A stretch of DNA of 64,000 nt from Ensifer adhaerens (GTDB lineage Bacteria; Pseudomonadota; Alphaproteobacteria; Rhizobiales; Rhizobiaceae): the NCBI RefSeq assembly GCF_002007205.1, contig NZ_LAZS01000006.1, positions 310,001-374,000 of the forward strand, given 5' to 3'. The notes under the pieces were generated by a model. That model made no database searches. It saw nothing but the letters and a program-made list of their open reading frames with translations, and had not been told where the DNA came from. Positions 11,366 to 19,534 of this stretch are shown here, piece after piece. The translations under genes and the position numbers were made by a program. Positions within the stretch are counted from its first letter, which is position 1. Every line of letters begins with the position of its first letter.

Positions 11366-11794
11366 ATGTTGAGGTTCATGACACCTGGCTCGGGAGCCAT
11401 CCAACCCGGGCATCTCGGGGCGCATTCGGCCTGGATGGACCACCTCGATGAAAGCGACTATTTCGTCGAGACATGGCGCTGCGATCTGGCCAGCGGCGTC
11501 TTTCATCTCGGCCAGCGAACCGCCGCCCTGCTTGGCGCTTCCACCCAATCCTGCGGTATCGTCGATCTGGTGCGCGCCTATGACGGCCGGGATCGCGCGA
11601 CCGTGCTCAACATCCTCGAGCAGGCAACCGCGTCGCCATCGTCGTTCTGCTTCACGGCGCTCGTGCGGTCGCCAGCCTTGAAGGCGGCACAGCTCTTCTG
11701 CGTCGGCCGGTCGCTGCTCGACGCGTCCACCGGCGAAAACATGCTGCAGGGCATTTTCGCCTTTCCGCGCGAGCGTCCGGCGCTTGACGCCTGA
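11366..11794 (+). CDS. Small PAS-like sensory protein, paralogue of the gene at 1818
   Basis: A 142-aa protein with the same layout as the gene at 1818: W37, D-L-A-S-G-V-F-x-L-G, VRAYDGRDRATVL, EQA, SSFCF, LFCVGRS and GIFAFPRE occur in the same order and nearly the same spacing. The shared core suggests a stand-alone PAS fold. Two upstream in-frame ATGs (11255, 11279) exist, and the one at 11279 has a fair ribosome site. The start at 11366 (AGAAGAAGG upstream) is chosen because it puts the first conserved Trp at residue 37 in both proteins. Function is unknown. Confidence 0.68.
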   Translation: MLRFMTPGSGAIQPGHLGAHSAWMDHLDESDYFVETWRCDLASGVFHLGQRTAALLGASTQSCGIVDLVRAYDGRDRATVLNILEQATASPSSFCFTALVRSPALKAAQLFCVGRSLLDASTGENMLQGIFAFPRERPALDA

Positions 11795-11902
11795 ACGGAC
11801 GGGTTGAATCCGCAGCCACCCCTTCCCTAGATTGATGGAGTGCCAAGGAGCCGGCCACGGCCGGCCTCTTGGCGCGAGACATCAGATAAGGAAGGAAACA
11901 CC

Positions 11903-12289
11903 ATGTCGCTGAAACCGCTGATCGCCGCACTCGCGCTTTCCGCCTGCCTCGGCTTTCCCGCAATGGCCGAAGACACCGGGCACGGCAGCATGCACCATGG
12001 GGCGACCGAGGCCGCGGCGCCGAAAGGCGACAGCTCGGCTTCGAGCAAGGCCTTTGCCGAAGCCAATGCCCGCATGCACAAGGACATGGACATCACCTAC
12101 ACCGGCAAGGCGGATATCGACTTCGTGCGCGGCATGATCGCCCACCATCAGGGCGCGATCGACATGGCCAAGGTGGAACTCGAATACGGCAAGGATGAAA
12201 CCCTGCGCAAGCTGGCTGAGGACGTCATCAAGGCGCAGGAAGGCGAGATCAGGACGATGAAGGAGTGGCTCGCCAAGAACGGCGGCTAA
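11903..12289 (+). CDS. Periplasmic DUF305 (CopM-like) protein
   Basis: A 128-aa exported protein. Residues 1-21 are a Sec signal peptide ending AMA. A His/Met-rich linker (HGSMHHG) follows, then a DUF305 four-helix segment with the signature FVRGMIAHHQGAIDMAKVEL. DUF305 proteins such as cyanobacterial CopM bind copper or silver in the periplasm through Met and His residues. The motif M-I-x-H-H-x-x-A-I-x-M is intact here. Copper binding is therefore likely but not shown. The start has AAGGAAGGAAA upstream. No copper exporter or oxidase lies beside it. Confidence 0.85.
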   Translation: MSLKPLIAALALSACLGFPAMAEDTGHGSMHHGATEAAAPKGDSSASSKAFAEANARMHKDMDITYTGKADIDFVRGMIAHHQGAIDMAKVELEYGKDETLRKLAEDVIKAQEGEIRTMKEWLAKNGG

Positions 12290-12346
12290 ACCGCAATCTC
12301 TCCGCCGCCAGGAAACACCGTCGCCAAGCCGGCGACGGATCGCCCA

Positions 12347-12991
12347 TCAGGCAACGCGAGCCCGGGGCCTTGCAAGCTTGCCGCGCAGTTCCTCGACGAC
12401 CGCCCGGCAATGGCAGCCTTCGATGTGATCGTTGACGAGGCCCATGGCCTGCATGAAGGCGTAGACCGTCGTCGGGCCGACGAAGGTCCAGCCGCGCTTC
12501 TTCAGATCCTTGGAGATGCGGGTCGAGGTCGGCGTCGTCGGATTGGCGACGATCGTCTCATAGGTCACCACATGCGGACGCTCGGCCGCCTGGGGCTCAA
12601 AGGACCAGAAATAGGCCGCCAGCGAACCGAACTCTTGCCTCAAGTCCTGGGCGCGACGGGCATTGTTGATCGTCGAGACGATCTTGCCGCAGTGGCGCAC
12701 GATGCCGGTATCGGCAAGGCAGCGTTCGATATCCGCGTCGCCGAACTTTGCGACCGCGTCGAAATCGAAGCCGGCAAAGGCGGCGCGAAACGCCTCCCGC
12801 TTGCGCAGGATCGTCAGCCACGACAGGCCGGACTGGAAGCCTTCCAGGCAGATCTTCTCGAAGAGCCGGCGGTCGTCGGTGACGGGACGCCCCCATTCCT
12901 CGTCGTGATAGCGACGATAATCGTCGAGATTGCCCTGCCAGGCGCAGCGCAGAAATCCGTCCTCACCGATCACAATGCCCTTGGCCGTCAT
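12347..12991 (-). CDS. tag: DNA-3-methyladenine glycosylase I
   Basis: A 214-aa base-excision repair enzyme that removes 3-methyladenine from alkylated DNA. The zinc-snap ligands of the Tag family can be placed as Cys16 (RCAW), His29 (YHDEEWG), His189 and Cys193 (NDHIEGC). The catalytic Glu is in LEGFQSGLSW near residue 50. The gene stands alone between unrelated genes. Confidence 0.95.
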   Translation of the reverse strand: MTAKGIVIGEDGFLRCAWQGNLDDYRRYHDEEWGRPVTDDRRLFEKICLEGFQSGLSWLTILRKREAFRAAFAGFDFDAVAKFGDADIERCLADTGIVRHCGKIVSTINNARRAQDLRQEFGSLAAYFWSFEPQAAERPHVVTYETIVANPTTPTSTRISKDLKKRGWTFVGPTTVYAFMQAMGLVNDHIEGCHCRAVVEELRGKLARPRARVA

Positions 12992-13246
12992 TGCCCTCTT
13001 TGCTCCATCCTGCTCATTTTCCTGCCTTTACCATTTGCAAACCAGATTCCTAAAGCAGCGGATAACCCTACCCAAAGCTTTATCGGCGCCGCCGCCTTTT
13101 AGCGAGGCGCCATTTACTATTCCGTCGCCCTCCAAATGACACGATCGCGCCATTGCCAAGGCGCAAACCGTCCGTTCGAGCGTTCCGCTCACCGGCAGAC
13201 TGCGCCCCCTTCAGTGATTTTCGGCGAAAGGTAGCGAGTCCGTCCG

Positions 13247-14020
13247 ATGTTGAAAAATTCTCTTCTTATAGCCGCCTCTCTTCTGACCCTCGTGGCCGGC
13301 CCGGCCGCAGCACAGGACCGGTATCAGAACAGGCCGCCCGTCGTCGTCAGTCCCGACCTCACCGCCCCCTGGGTGATGCAGCTCGGCGGGCAGCAGCCCC
13401 GGGCGCGGCAGGTGATCTACCGGCAGCAGATTCCGCAGGCCACCCGAAAACAGTATTATCAGCAGGGACAGGTCGCGAAACCCCAGGTCAAGCGCCGCGC
13501 CGTCAATCCGCTGATCCAGCCCGCCAATGCCATGCGCGCCCAGCGGCCGGTGAAATCGAAATTCGACCCGCAGTACCTGCCGCAGACGGTCGCCTATGAG
13601 AGCAAGGAAAAGCCGGGCACGATCGTCATCGATACCAACAACCGCTTCCTCTATCTGGTGACCGGCAACGGTGAGGCACGGCGCTATGGCGTCGGTGTCG
13701 GCAAGCCGGGCTTCGAATGGGCCGGCGCCCACAAGGTCACCCGCAAGGCGGAATGGCCGAGCTGGACGCCGCCGCAGGAGATGATCACCCGCGAGGCGGC
13801 CAAGGGCCATTACCTGCCGGCGCGCATGGACGGCGGCCCGGAAAATCCGCTCGGCGCACGCGCCATGTATCTCGGCTCGACGCTCTACCGCATCCACGGC
13901 ACCAACGCGCCCTGGACGATCGGCTATGCCGTTTCCTCCGGCTGCATCCGCATGCGCAACGAAGACGTTGTCGATCTTTACGAGCGCGTGAAAGTGGGCA
14001 CGAAGGTTATCGTCATCTAA
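13247..14020 (+). CDS. L,D-transpeptidase (YkuD/ErfK family), first of a tandem pair
   Basis: A 257-aa periplasmic enzyme expected to make 3-3 peptidoglycan cross-links or to attach proteins to the wall. A Sec signal peptide covers residues 1-22 (ending AAAQ). A Gln/Arg-rich linker of about 90 residues follows. The YkuD domain starts near residue 120 (GTIVIDTNNRFLYLV). The catalytic motif is complete, with His217 in YRIHGTN and Cys233 in SSGCIRM. A second, related gene starts 191 bp downstream. Rhizobiales use L,D-transpeptidases heavily during polar growth, so both are probably wall enzymes. Confidence 0.93.
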   Translation: MLKNSLLIAASLLTLVAGPAAAQDRYQNRPPVVVSPDLTAPWVMQLGGQQPRARQVIYRQQIPQATRKQYYQQGQVAKPQVKRRAVNPLIQPANAMRAQRPVKSKFDPQYLPQTVAYESKEKPGTIVIDTNNRFLYLVTGNGEARRYGVGVGKPGFEWAGAHKVTRKAEWPSWTPPQEMITREAAKGHYLPARMDGGPENPLGARAMYLGSTLYRIHGTNAPWTIGYAVSSGCIRMRNEDVVDLYERVKVGTKVIVI

Positions 14021-14211
14021 TTGCAGCACTGCATAGAATATTCCCCTCTCCTCACCCGTGTTGCTGTTGCCTATGCGTGATTTTCAGGCAACAGCAGCGT
14101 AAGGACAGGCAAGTTTTGTGATCACGTTTGATCTACCGGATGTATCGCGGGCTTGAACTTCGATGCGTTTTGCATAGCCTGCCTGCAACGAGGGTTTAGA
14201 GGGAATCGTAA

Positions 14212-14907
14212 ATGAAGCGTCATGCCAGCAAAGTGGTCGCAATCGCGCTTGCGACCAGCACTATTCTTGTGGCCGCCAGCGCCTCGGCTTTCACGCCGGC
14301 ACCGGTCGCAGGCCCCAAGGTCCAGTCGTCAGACATTGTACTCGTGGCCACTCCGAAGAAGCCGGCAAAACAATACTGGCGCACCAAGGTTCGCTTCCGC
14401 ACCGACGAAGCCCCCGGCACGATCATCGTCGATACCAACAACAAGTTTCTCTACTACATCGACGGCCCGAACCGCGCGACGCGCTACGGCATCGGCGTCG
14501 GCCGTGACGGCTTCGGCTGGTCGGGTGTCGTGAAGGTTGGCCGCAAGGCCGAATGGCCGACCTGGACGCCGCCGGCGGAAATGCGCCGCCGCGAGGCCGC
14601 CAAGGGCCGCATCCTGCCGATCACCCAGGAAGGCGGCATCGACAACCCGCTCGGCGCCCGCGCCATGTATCTCTACAAGGGCGGCCGCGACACGATCTTC
14701 CGTATCCACGGCACCAACCAGCCCTGGACCATCGGCCAGAACATGTCGTCCGGCTGCATCCGCATGATGAACGAGGACGTGGAGCATCTCTACGACCGCG
14801 CCGACGTCGGCACCAAGGTCATCGTCATCGGCCCCGGCAGCAAGGCCGGCGATACCTATTTCGACGATCGCGGCGTCGATATTTTCCGCCAGATCTTTGG
14901 CGGCTGA
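14212..14907 (+). CDS. L,D-transpeptidase (YkuD family), second of a tandem pair
   Basis: A 231-aa paralogue of the preceding gene. It has a signal peptide (residues 1-26, ending ASAF), a shorter linker, and a YkuD domain from about residue 66 (GTIIVDTNNKFLYYI). The catalytic His166 and Cys182 lie in FRIHGTN and SSGCIRM. It adds a C-terminal tail of some 25 residues after the domain. Strong identity between the two domains (for example EWP-WTPP-EM and NPLGARAMYL) points to local gene duplication. It is followed by a strong terminator. Confidence 0.93.
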   Translation: MKRHASKVVAIALATSTILVAASASAFTPAPVAGPKVQSSDIVLVATPKKPAKQYWRTKVRFRTDEAPGTIIVDTNNKFLYYIDGPNRATRYGIGVGRDGFGWSGVVKVGRKAEWPTWTPPAEMRRREAAKGRILPITQEGGIDNPLGARAMYLYKGGRDTIFRIHGTNQPWTIGQNMSSGCIRMMNEDVEHLYDRADVGTKVIVIGPGSKAGDTYFDDRGVDIFRQIFGG

Positions 14908-14931
14908 TACGCTGGAATACCGATCCAATGA

Positions 14932-14969
14932 AAAAGGCCGGCTCCCGAAAGGTGGCCGGCCTTTTCGTT
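14932..14969. terminator. Bidirectional terminator between an L,D-transpeptidase gene and glcF
   Basis: An 11-bp stem (AAAAGGCCGGC / GCCGGCCTTTT) has A-runs on one side and T-runs on the other. It can end transcripts from both convergent genes. Confidence 0.85.
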
Positions 14970-14973
14970 TGCT

Positions 14974-16269
14974 TCAGAGCCCCTCAGGCTTCGCCCCGCC
15001 ATAGGCCCAGTCGAGCAATTCGACCGTATGCAGGATGGGGATTTTGGTGCCGCTGGCGATCTGGGTGATGCAGCCGATATTGCCGGTCGCGATCGCATCG
15101 GGCTTGGTCGCCTCGATATTCCTGACCTTGCGGGCCTTCAGCTTCGCCGAGATTTCCGGCTGCAGGATGTTGTAGGTTCCGGCCGAACCGCAACAGAGGT
15201 GCCCTTCGGCCGGATCGCGGACAAGAAAACCGGCACGCTTCAGAAGCTGCTTCGGCGCTGTTGTGATCTTCTGGCCGTGCTGCATCGAGCAGGCGGAATG
15301 ATAGGCGAGCGTCATGCCCCGCGCCTCCTGTTCGGGCAGGTCGAGGGTCGCCAGATACTCGGTGATGTCTTTTGCCAGTGCAGAGACCCGCGCAGCCTTT
15401 TCCGCATAGTCAGGATCGAGCCTGAGCATGTGGCCGTAGTCCTTGATCGTCGTGCCGCAGCCCGAAGCGGTAATGACGATGGCATCCAGCCCACCCTCGT
15501 CGGCAACCTTGAGCCAGGCATCGACATTGCGGCGGGCGGCTTCGAGCGCCTGGTTCTCGCGCCCCATGTGATGCACCAGGGCGCCACAGCAGCCTTCCCC
15601 GCTCGAGACGACCACCTCGACGCCGAAGCGCGTCAGCAGTCTGATCGTCGCCTCGTTGATCTCCGGCTTCAGCACCGGCTGGGCACAGCCGGAAAGAAGC
15701 GCCACCCGGCCGACACGTTTGTTCTTGGGCGAATGAACGCCGGGGATGGCCGAAGCCGAGGGCTCCGGCACCGAGCCCGGCGCCAGATCGAGCATCACGC
15801 CAAAGGTTTTCAGCAGCGGCATGCGCTTCATCAGCCCCGCGAAGGGCCGGGCAAGACCGGCCGCCTTCAGCGACAGGCGGAACCGCTGGGGATAGGGCAG
15901 CACTGCCGCGAGCACCGAACGCACCAGCCGGTCCTTGAACGGCCGCCTATAGGTCTTTTCGATATGCACGCGCGCATGGTCGACGAGGTGCATGTAATCG
16001 ACCCCGGAGGGACAGGTGGTGGTGCAGGCCAGGCACGACAGACAGCGGTCGATATGGGTGACCGTTTCCTTGTCGGCCGCCCTGTCGTTCTCCAGCATGT
16101 CCTTGATGAGGTAGATGCGCCCGCGCGGGCTATCGAGCTCGTCGCCGAGCGTCACATAGGTGGGACAGGTCGCGGTGCAGAAGCCGCAATGCACGCACTT
16201 GCGCAGGATGGCCTCGGATTCGGCCACATGCGGATCGGCGAGCTGCGCGGGGGTGAAATTGGTCTGCAA
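14974..16269 (-). CDS. glcF: Glycolate oxidase iron-sulfur subunit
   Basis: A 431-aa membrane-associated electron-transfer subunit of the GlcDEF glycolate oxidase. Two 4Fe-4S clusters are bound by C25-x2-C-x2-C-x3-C-P (CVHCGFCTATCP) and C76-x2-C-x2-C-x3-C-P (CLSCLACTTTCP). Two CCG-type domains with Cys-Cys (GEGCCGALVHH and HLCCGSAGTY) follow. The TTG at 16269 is chosen as start. It has GGAG eight bases upstream and gives MQTNFTPAQ, the usual GlcF beginning. An upstream ATG at 16329 would add 20 residues unlike the family. Confidence 0.95.
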   Translation of the reverse strand: MQTNFTPAQLADPHVAESEAILRKCVHCGFCTATCPTYVTLGDELDSPRGRIYLIKDMLENDRAADKETVTHIDRCLSCLACTTTCPSGVDYMHLVDHARVHIEKTYRRPFKDRLVRSVLAAVLPYPQRFRLSLKAAGLARPFAGLMKRMPLLKTFGVMLDLAPGSVPEPSASAIPGVHSPKNKRVGRVALLSGCAQPVLKPEINEATIRLLTRFGVEVVVSSGEGCCGALVHHMGRENQALEAARRNVDAWLKVADEGGLDAIVITASGCGTTIKDYGHMLRLDPDYAEKAARVSALAKDITEYLATLDLPEQEARGMTLAYHSACSMQHGQKITTAPKQLLKRAGFLVRDPAEGHLCCGSAGTYNILQPEISAKLKARKVRNIEATKPDAIATGNIGCITQIASGTKIPILHTVELLDWAYGGAKPEGL

Positions 16270-16368
16270 GTGCGAACTCCACTCTTCGTCTGCGGAACCG
16301 GGCGCAGCGCGCCTCGGTCGATGCAACATTCTGATTTCGACTTCCGCCGTCTCCTGCTACCTGGCGGC

Positions 16369-16749
16369 CTAGACCATCCAGCTTTCAGGGTTGGTGATCG
16401 GCTCTTCGCGCGCCGCCCTCTGCAGGCCGACGACGCAGCGCACGACGATCCAGACGGCGGTGGCGATGAAGCCAAGGATGCCGACCAGCACCACCGTCAG
16501 CAACAGCGAGATCAACAGGAACAACAGCGAGATCCAAAAGGTCCGGATCGCCCAGACATAGTGCGTCTGGACCCAGGGCGCGCCCTTGCCGCGATTGAGA
16601 TAGGCCATGACCACGCCGATGATCGGCGTGATCCCCACGGCAAAGCCGACGAGATAAAGGACATAGATCACCTGCACATTGATCTTGCCCGGTTCCAGCC
16701 AGCGATCGGTCTCCCGGGAGAACGGCGTCTGCGGACCTTTGTCGCTCAT
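16369..16749 (-). CDS. DUF4870-like small membrane protein
   Basis: A 126-aa inner-membrane protein with about three hydrophobic segments (roughly residues 25-48, 68-92 and 92-108) and a short charged N-terminus. The layout and YLNRGKG-x-x-x-WVQTHY resemble DUF4870 proteins, whose function is unknown. It lies between glcE and glcF on the same strand, with 31 bp to glcE and 99 bp to glcF, so it is probably co-transcribed with the glycolate oxidase genes. Whether it helps anchor the complex is only a guess. Confidence 0.75.
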   Translation of the reverse strand: MSDKGPQTPFSRETDRWLEPGKINVQVIYVLYLVGFAVGITPIIGVVMAYLNRGKGAPWVQTHYVWAIRTFWISLLFLLISLLLTVVLVGILGFIATAVWIVVRCVVGLQRAAREEPITNPESWMV

Positions 16750-16780
16750 GCTTGTTTCTCCTGTTCCCTTGCGCAGGCGC

Positions 16781-17992
16781 TCAGGAAATCGCGGCCATGC
16801 GGCCGGGATTGAAGATCCGGTGCGGATCGAACTTCGCGCGGACGCGCTCGCTCAATTGTGCCACGGCCAAGGGTTGTGGTTCAAACGAAGGAATGGCGGC
16901 GCGATAGGCGTCCTCCGCCCTGACGAGGGTCGCGTGGCCGCCGCCGAGAACCTTGATGTAGCGGCGCACGAGCTCCGCTTCGGGATCGGCCTCCATGCGC
17001 AGCCAGACGAGGCCACCCTGCCAGTCGTAGAAGGCGTCGACCCCGGTCTGCAGCCGGAGCGCCGCCACCAGCTGATGGCCGAGCGACGGGGCGACGGACA
17101 CGCGCCAGAGCGGCTTCTTCGTACCGTCGGCATAGGGTTTGACGTCGCGAATTTCAGCCCAGAGCGTCGATGTCTGCGACGCATCGAGCCGCGTCACCGC
17201 ACCGAAGCGGCCGACCGCCTTCGCCAGCTTATCGGCCCGGAGCGCGACCGACGCCTCCAGCCCTTCGAGCCTGAGGACCGTCGCGGCGCCGTCCGGAAGA
17301 CTGCCTTCGAGGAACCGTCCACGCACGCTTTCCGGCAGATGCGCGGCACCGGAAACTTCCACCGTCTGCGCCATCGCCTCGGCCATGACGGCCGCGGCTT
17401 CGGCATCGTTGAGGCCGGAGACCACAATGGTCTCGGCCGCCGGCGGCAGCGGCAGCACGCGGAAGGTGACTTCGGTGAGGATGCCGAGCGTGCCGTGCGA
17501 GCCGGCCAGAAGCTTGGCCAGATCGAGGCCGGTGACGTTCTTCATCACCCGACCGCCGGCCTTGATCGCCTCGCCCCCGCCGTTGACGAAGCGCACGCCG
17601 AGCAGGCTGTCGCGAGCGGCCCCTGAGACGTAGCGCCTGGGGCCGGACACATTGGCGGCAAAGACCCCGCCGATCGTCGGTTCTCCCGACGAGCCGAAAA
17701 TCGGCCGATGGTCCATGGGTTCGAAGGCGAGCATCTGCCGGTTTTCGGCGAGCGCCGCCTCGATCTCGCGCAGCGGCGTCCCCGCAAGCGCGGTGATCGT
17801 CATCTCGGCGGGATTGTAGCTGACGATGCCCGACAAGCGGCGCGTCGACAGCACCCGGTCGGCGCGCACGGGATTGCCGAGGCCGGCGCGCGTGTTGCCG
17901 CCGATCACCGCGAGCGAGGCCCTGTCTGCCGCCATCGCGCGAACGACGGTCGCAATCCCCTCTTCGCTGGCCGGTTCGAAATGCACGATCAT
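16781..17992 (-). CDS. glcE: Glycolate oxidase FAD-binding subunit
   Basis: A 403-aa second flavin-domain subunit of glycolate oxidase. The PCMH-type FAD-binding segment is visible in SLAVIGGNTRAGLG, FGSSGEPTIGGVFAANVSGPRR and LLAGSHGTLGILTEVTFRVLP. The C-terminus ends RVRAKFDPHRIFNPGRM, as in the family. The ATG at 17992 overlaps the glcD stop by four bases (17989-17992), so the reading frame upstream of it, which is antisense-free but lies inside glcD, is not used. The pair is translationally coupled. Confidence 0.95.
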   Translation of the reverse strand: MIVHFEPASEEGIATVVRAMAADRASLAVIGGNTRAGLGNPVRADRVLSTRRLSGIVSYNPAEMTITALAGTPLREIEAALAENRQMLAFEPMDHRPIFGSSGEPTIGGVFAANVSGPRRYVSGAARDSLLGVRFVNGGGEAIKAGGRVMKNVTGLDLAKLLAGSHGTLGILTEVTFRVLPLPPAAETIVVSGLNDAEAAAVMAEAMAQTVEVSGAAHLPESVRGRFLEGSLPDGAATVLRLEGLEASVALRADKLAKAVGRFGAVTRLDASQTSTLWAEIRDVKPYADGTKKPLWRVSVAPSLGHQLVAALRLQTGVDAFYDWQGGLVWLRMEADPEAELVRRYIKVLGGGHATLVRAEDAYRAAIPSFEPQPLAVAQLSERVRAKFDPHRIFNPGRMAAIS

Positions 17993-19428
17993 GCGGCGGG
18001 ACGCCCTTCGAGCGGGAAGACCTTGGACGGGTTCAGGATCCATTGCGGATCGAAGGCGGCACGCGCCGCCATCTGCTGGTCGAGGTCGGTCTGTGTGTAT
18101 TGATGCAGCATGAGGTCGCGCTTTTCGATACCGACGCCGTGTTCGCCGGTCAGGCAGCCGCCGGCATCGACGCAGAGCTTCAGGATATCGTTGCCGGCGG
18201 CCTCGGCGCGCGCCGCATCGTCGGGGTCGTTGATGTTGTAGAGGATCAGCGGATGCATGTTGCCGTCGCCAGCGTGGAACACATTGGCGACGCGAAGGCC
18301 GTAGCTGGCGACGATCTCGCCGGTGCGGGCGAGCACATGCGACAGCTGGCTGAGAGGCACGGTGCCATCCATGCAGATATAGTCGGCGATGCGACCGGTG
18401 GCGCCGAAGGCGGATTTCCGGCCCTTCCAGATCGCCGCCGCTTCCATGGCCGTCTGGCATTCCTTGATCGTCGCCACCCCATGGCGGCGTGCGACCGCGA
18501 CGATGCTGGCGAGCATCGCATCCATCTCCGGCTCGGAGCCCTCGACCTCGACGATCAAGAGCGCCTCGACATCGAGCGGGTAGCCGGCATGGGCGAAGGC
18601 TTCGCAGATCTCGATCGCCGGCTTGTCCATGAACTCGATCGCGACCGGGATGATGCCGGAACCGATGACATCGGCGACGCAGGCGCCGGCCGCTTCCGAA
18701 GAGGAAAAACCGAAAAGCACCGGACGGGCTCCCTCCGGCTTGGCGATCAGCCGCACCGTCGCCTCGGCAACGATGCCGAGCTGGCCCTCGGAGCCGCAGA
18801 CGAGACCGAGCAGATCATAGCCCGCCGCATCCAGCGCCTTGCCGCCGAGCTCGACGACGGTGCCGTCGAACAGCACCATCTTCACGCCGAGCAGATTGTT
18901 GGTGGTGACGCCATATTTCAGGCAATGGGCGCCGCCGGAATTCATGCCGATGTTGCCGCCGATCGTGCAGGCAAGCTGCGAGCTCGGGTCGGGCGCATAA
19001 AAGAAGCCGTCGGCGGAAACGGCCTCGGATATGTTGAGGTTGGTAACGCCCGCCTGGACGGTGGCCGTGCGGTTGAAAAGGTCGATGTCGAGAATGCGCG
19101 ACATTTTCGAGAGACCGATGACGACCGCGTCCTCCTGCGGGATGGCTCCACCCGAAAGCGAGGTGCCGGCGCCGCGCGGCACGACCGGAACGCCGTAGCG
19201 GCTGCAATATCTGAGAAGGGCGGCCACCTGCTCTGTCGTCTCCGGCAGGGCGACGGCGAGCGGCATGCGGCGATAGGCGATGAAGGCATCGGTCTCGAAG
19301 GGCTTCAAGCCGCGCTCGTCGCTGATCAGGCAGCCCTCGGGCAAGAGGTCCGAGAGGTCGGCGACGATCTCGCGGCGCCGGGTGATAACAGCCTGTTTCG
19401 GTTGCAGAAAACCGATTGTCTCCGCCAT
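17989..19428 (-). CDS. glcD: Glycolate oxidase catalytic FAD subunit
   Basis: A 479-aa flavoprotein that oxidises glycolate (or D-lactate) to glyoxylate, feeding the glyoxylate pathway. The FAD domain shows VPRGAGTSLSGGA and PSSQLACTIGGNIGMNSGG, then LVCGSEGQLGIV. The C-terminal cap contains ANVFHAGDGNMHP with the metal-binding histidines, and CLTGEHGVGIEKR. The ATG at 19428 follows GGGAGGGACTG, an excellent ribosome site; a longer in-frame start is not supported. This is the first gene of glcD-glcE-(DUF4870)-glcF, and a LysR gene diverges from it. Confidence 0.96.
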   Translation of the reverse strand: MAETIGFLQPKQAVITRRREIVADLSDLLPEGCLISDERGLKPFETDAFIAYRRMPLAVALPETTEQVAALLRYCSRYGVPVVPRGAGTSLSGGAIPQEDAVVIGLSKMSRILDIDLFNRTATVQAGVTNLNISEAVSADGFFYAPDPSSQLACTIGGNIGMNSGGAHCLKYGVTTNNLLGVKMVLFDGTVVELGGKALDAAGYDLLGLVCGSEGQLGIVAEATVRLIAKPEGARPVLFGFSSSEAAGACVADVIGSGIIPVAIEFMDKPAIEICEAFAHAGYPLDVEALLIVEVEGSEPEMDAMLASIVAVARRHGVATIKECQTAMEAAAIWKGRKSAFGATGRIADYICMDGTVPLSQLSHVLARTGEIVASYGLRVANVFHAGDGNMHPLILYNINDPDDAARAEAAGNDILKLCVDAGGCLTGEHGVGIEKRDLMLHQYTQTDLDQQMAARAAFDPQWILNPSKVFPLEGRPAA

Positions 19429-19534
19429 CAGTCCCTCCCGCCGCGCATGGATTGGTTCATTTTCTTTACCACTAGGACAGAGCCCTCGCAAATGCTATTG
19501 AGCTTTTCCGTTTTGGAAACAATGGCAACGATTG

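Noticed and set aside
15028-16812. Long + strand open frame opposite glcF
   Set aside because: Antisense to a gene with two intact 4Fe-4S motifs; the translation has no recognisable features.
17993-18460. N-terminal extension of glcE
   Set aside because: It would overlap glcD in another frame; the ATG at 17992 gives the usual GlcE start and a four-base coupling overlap.
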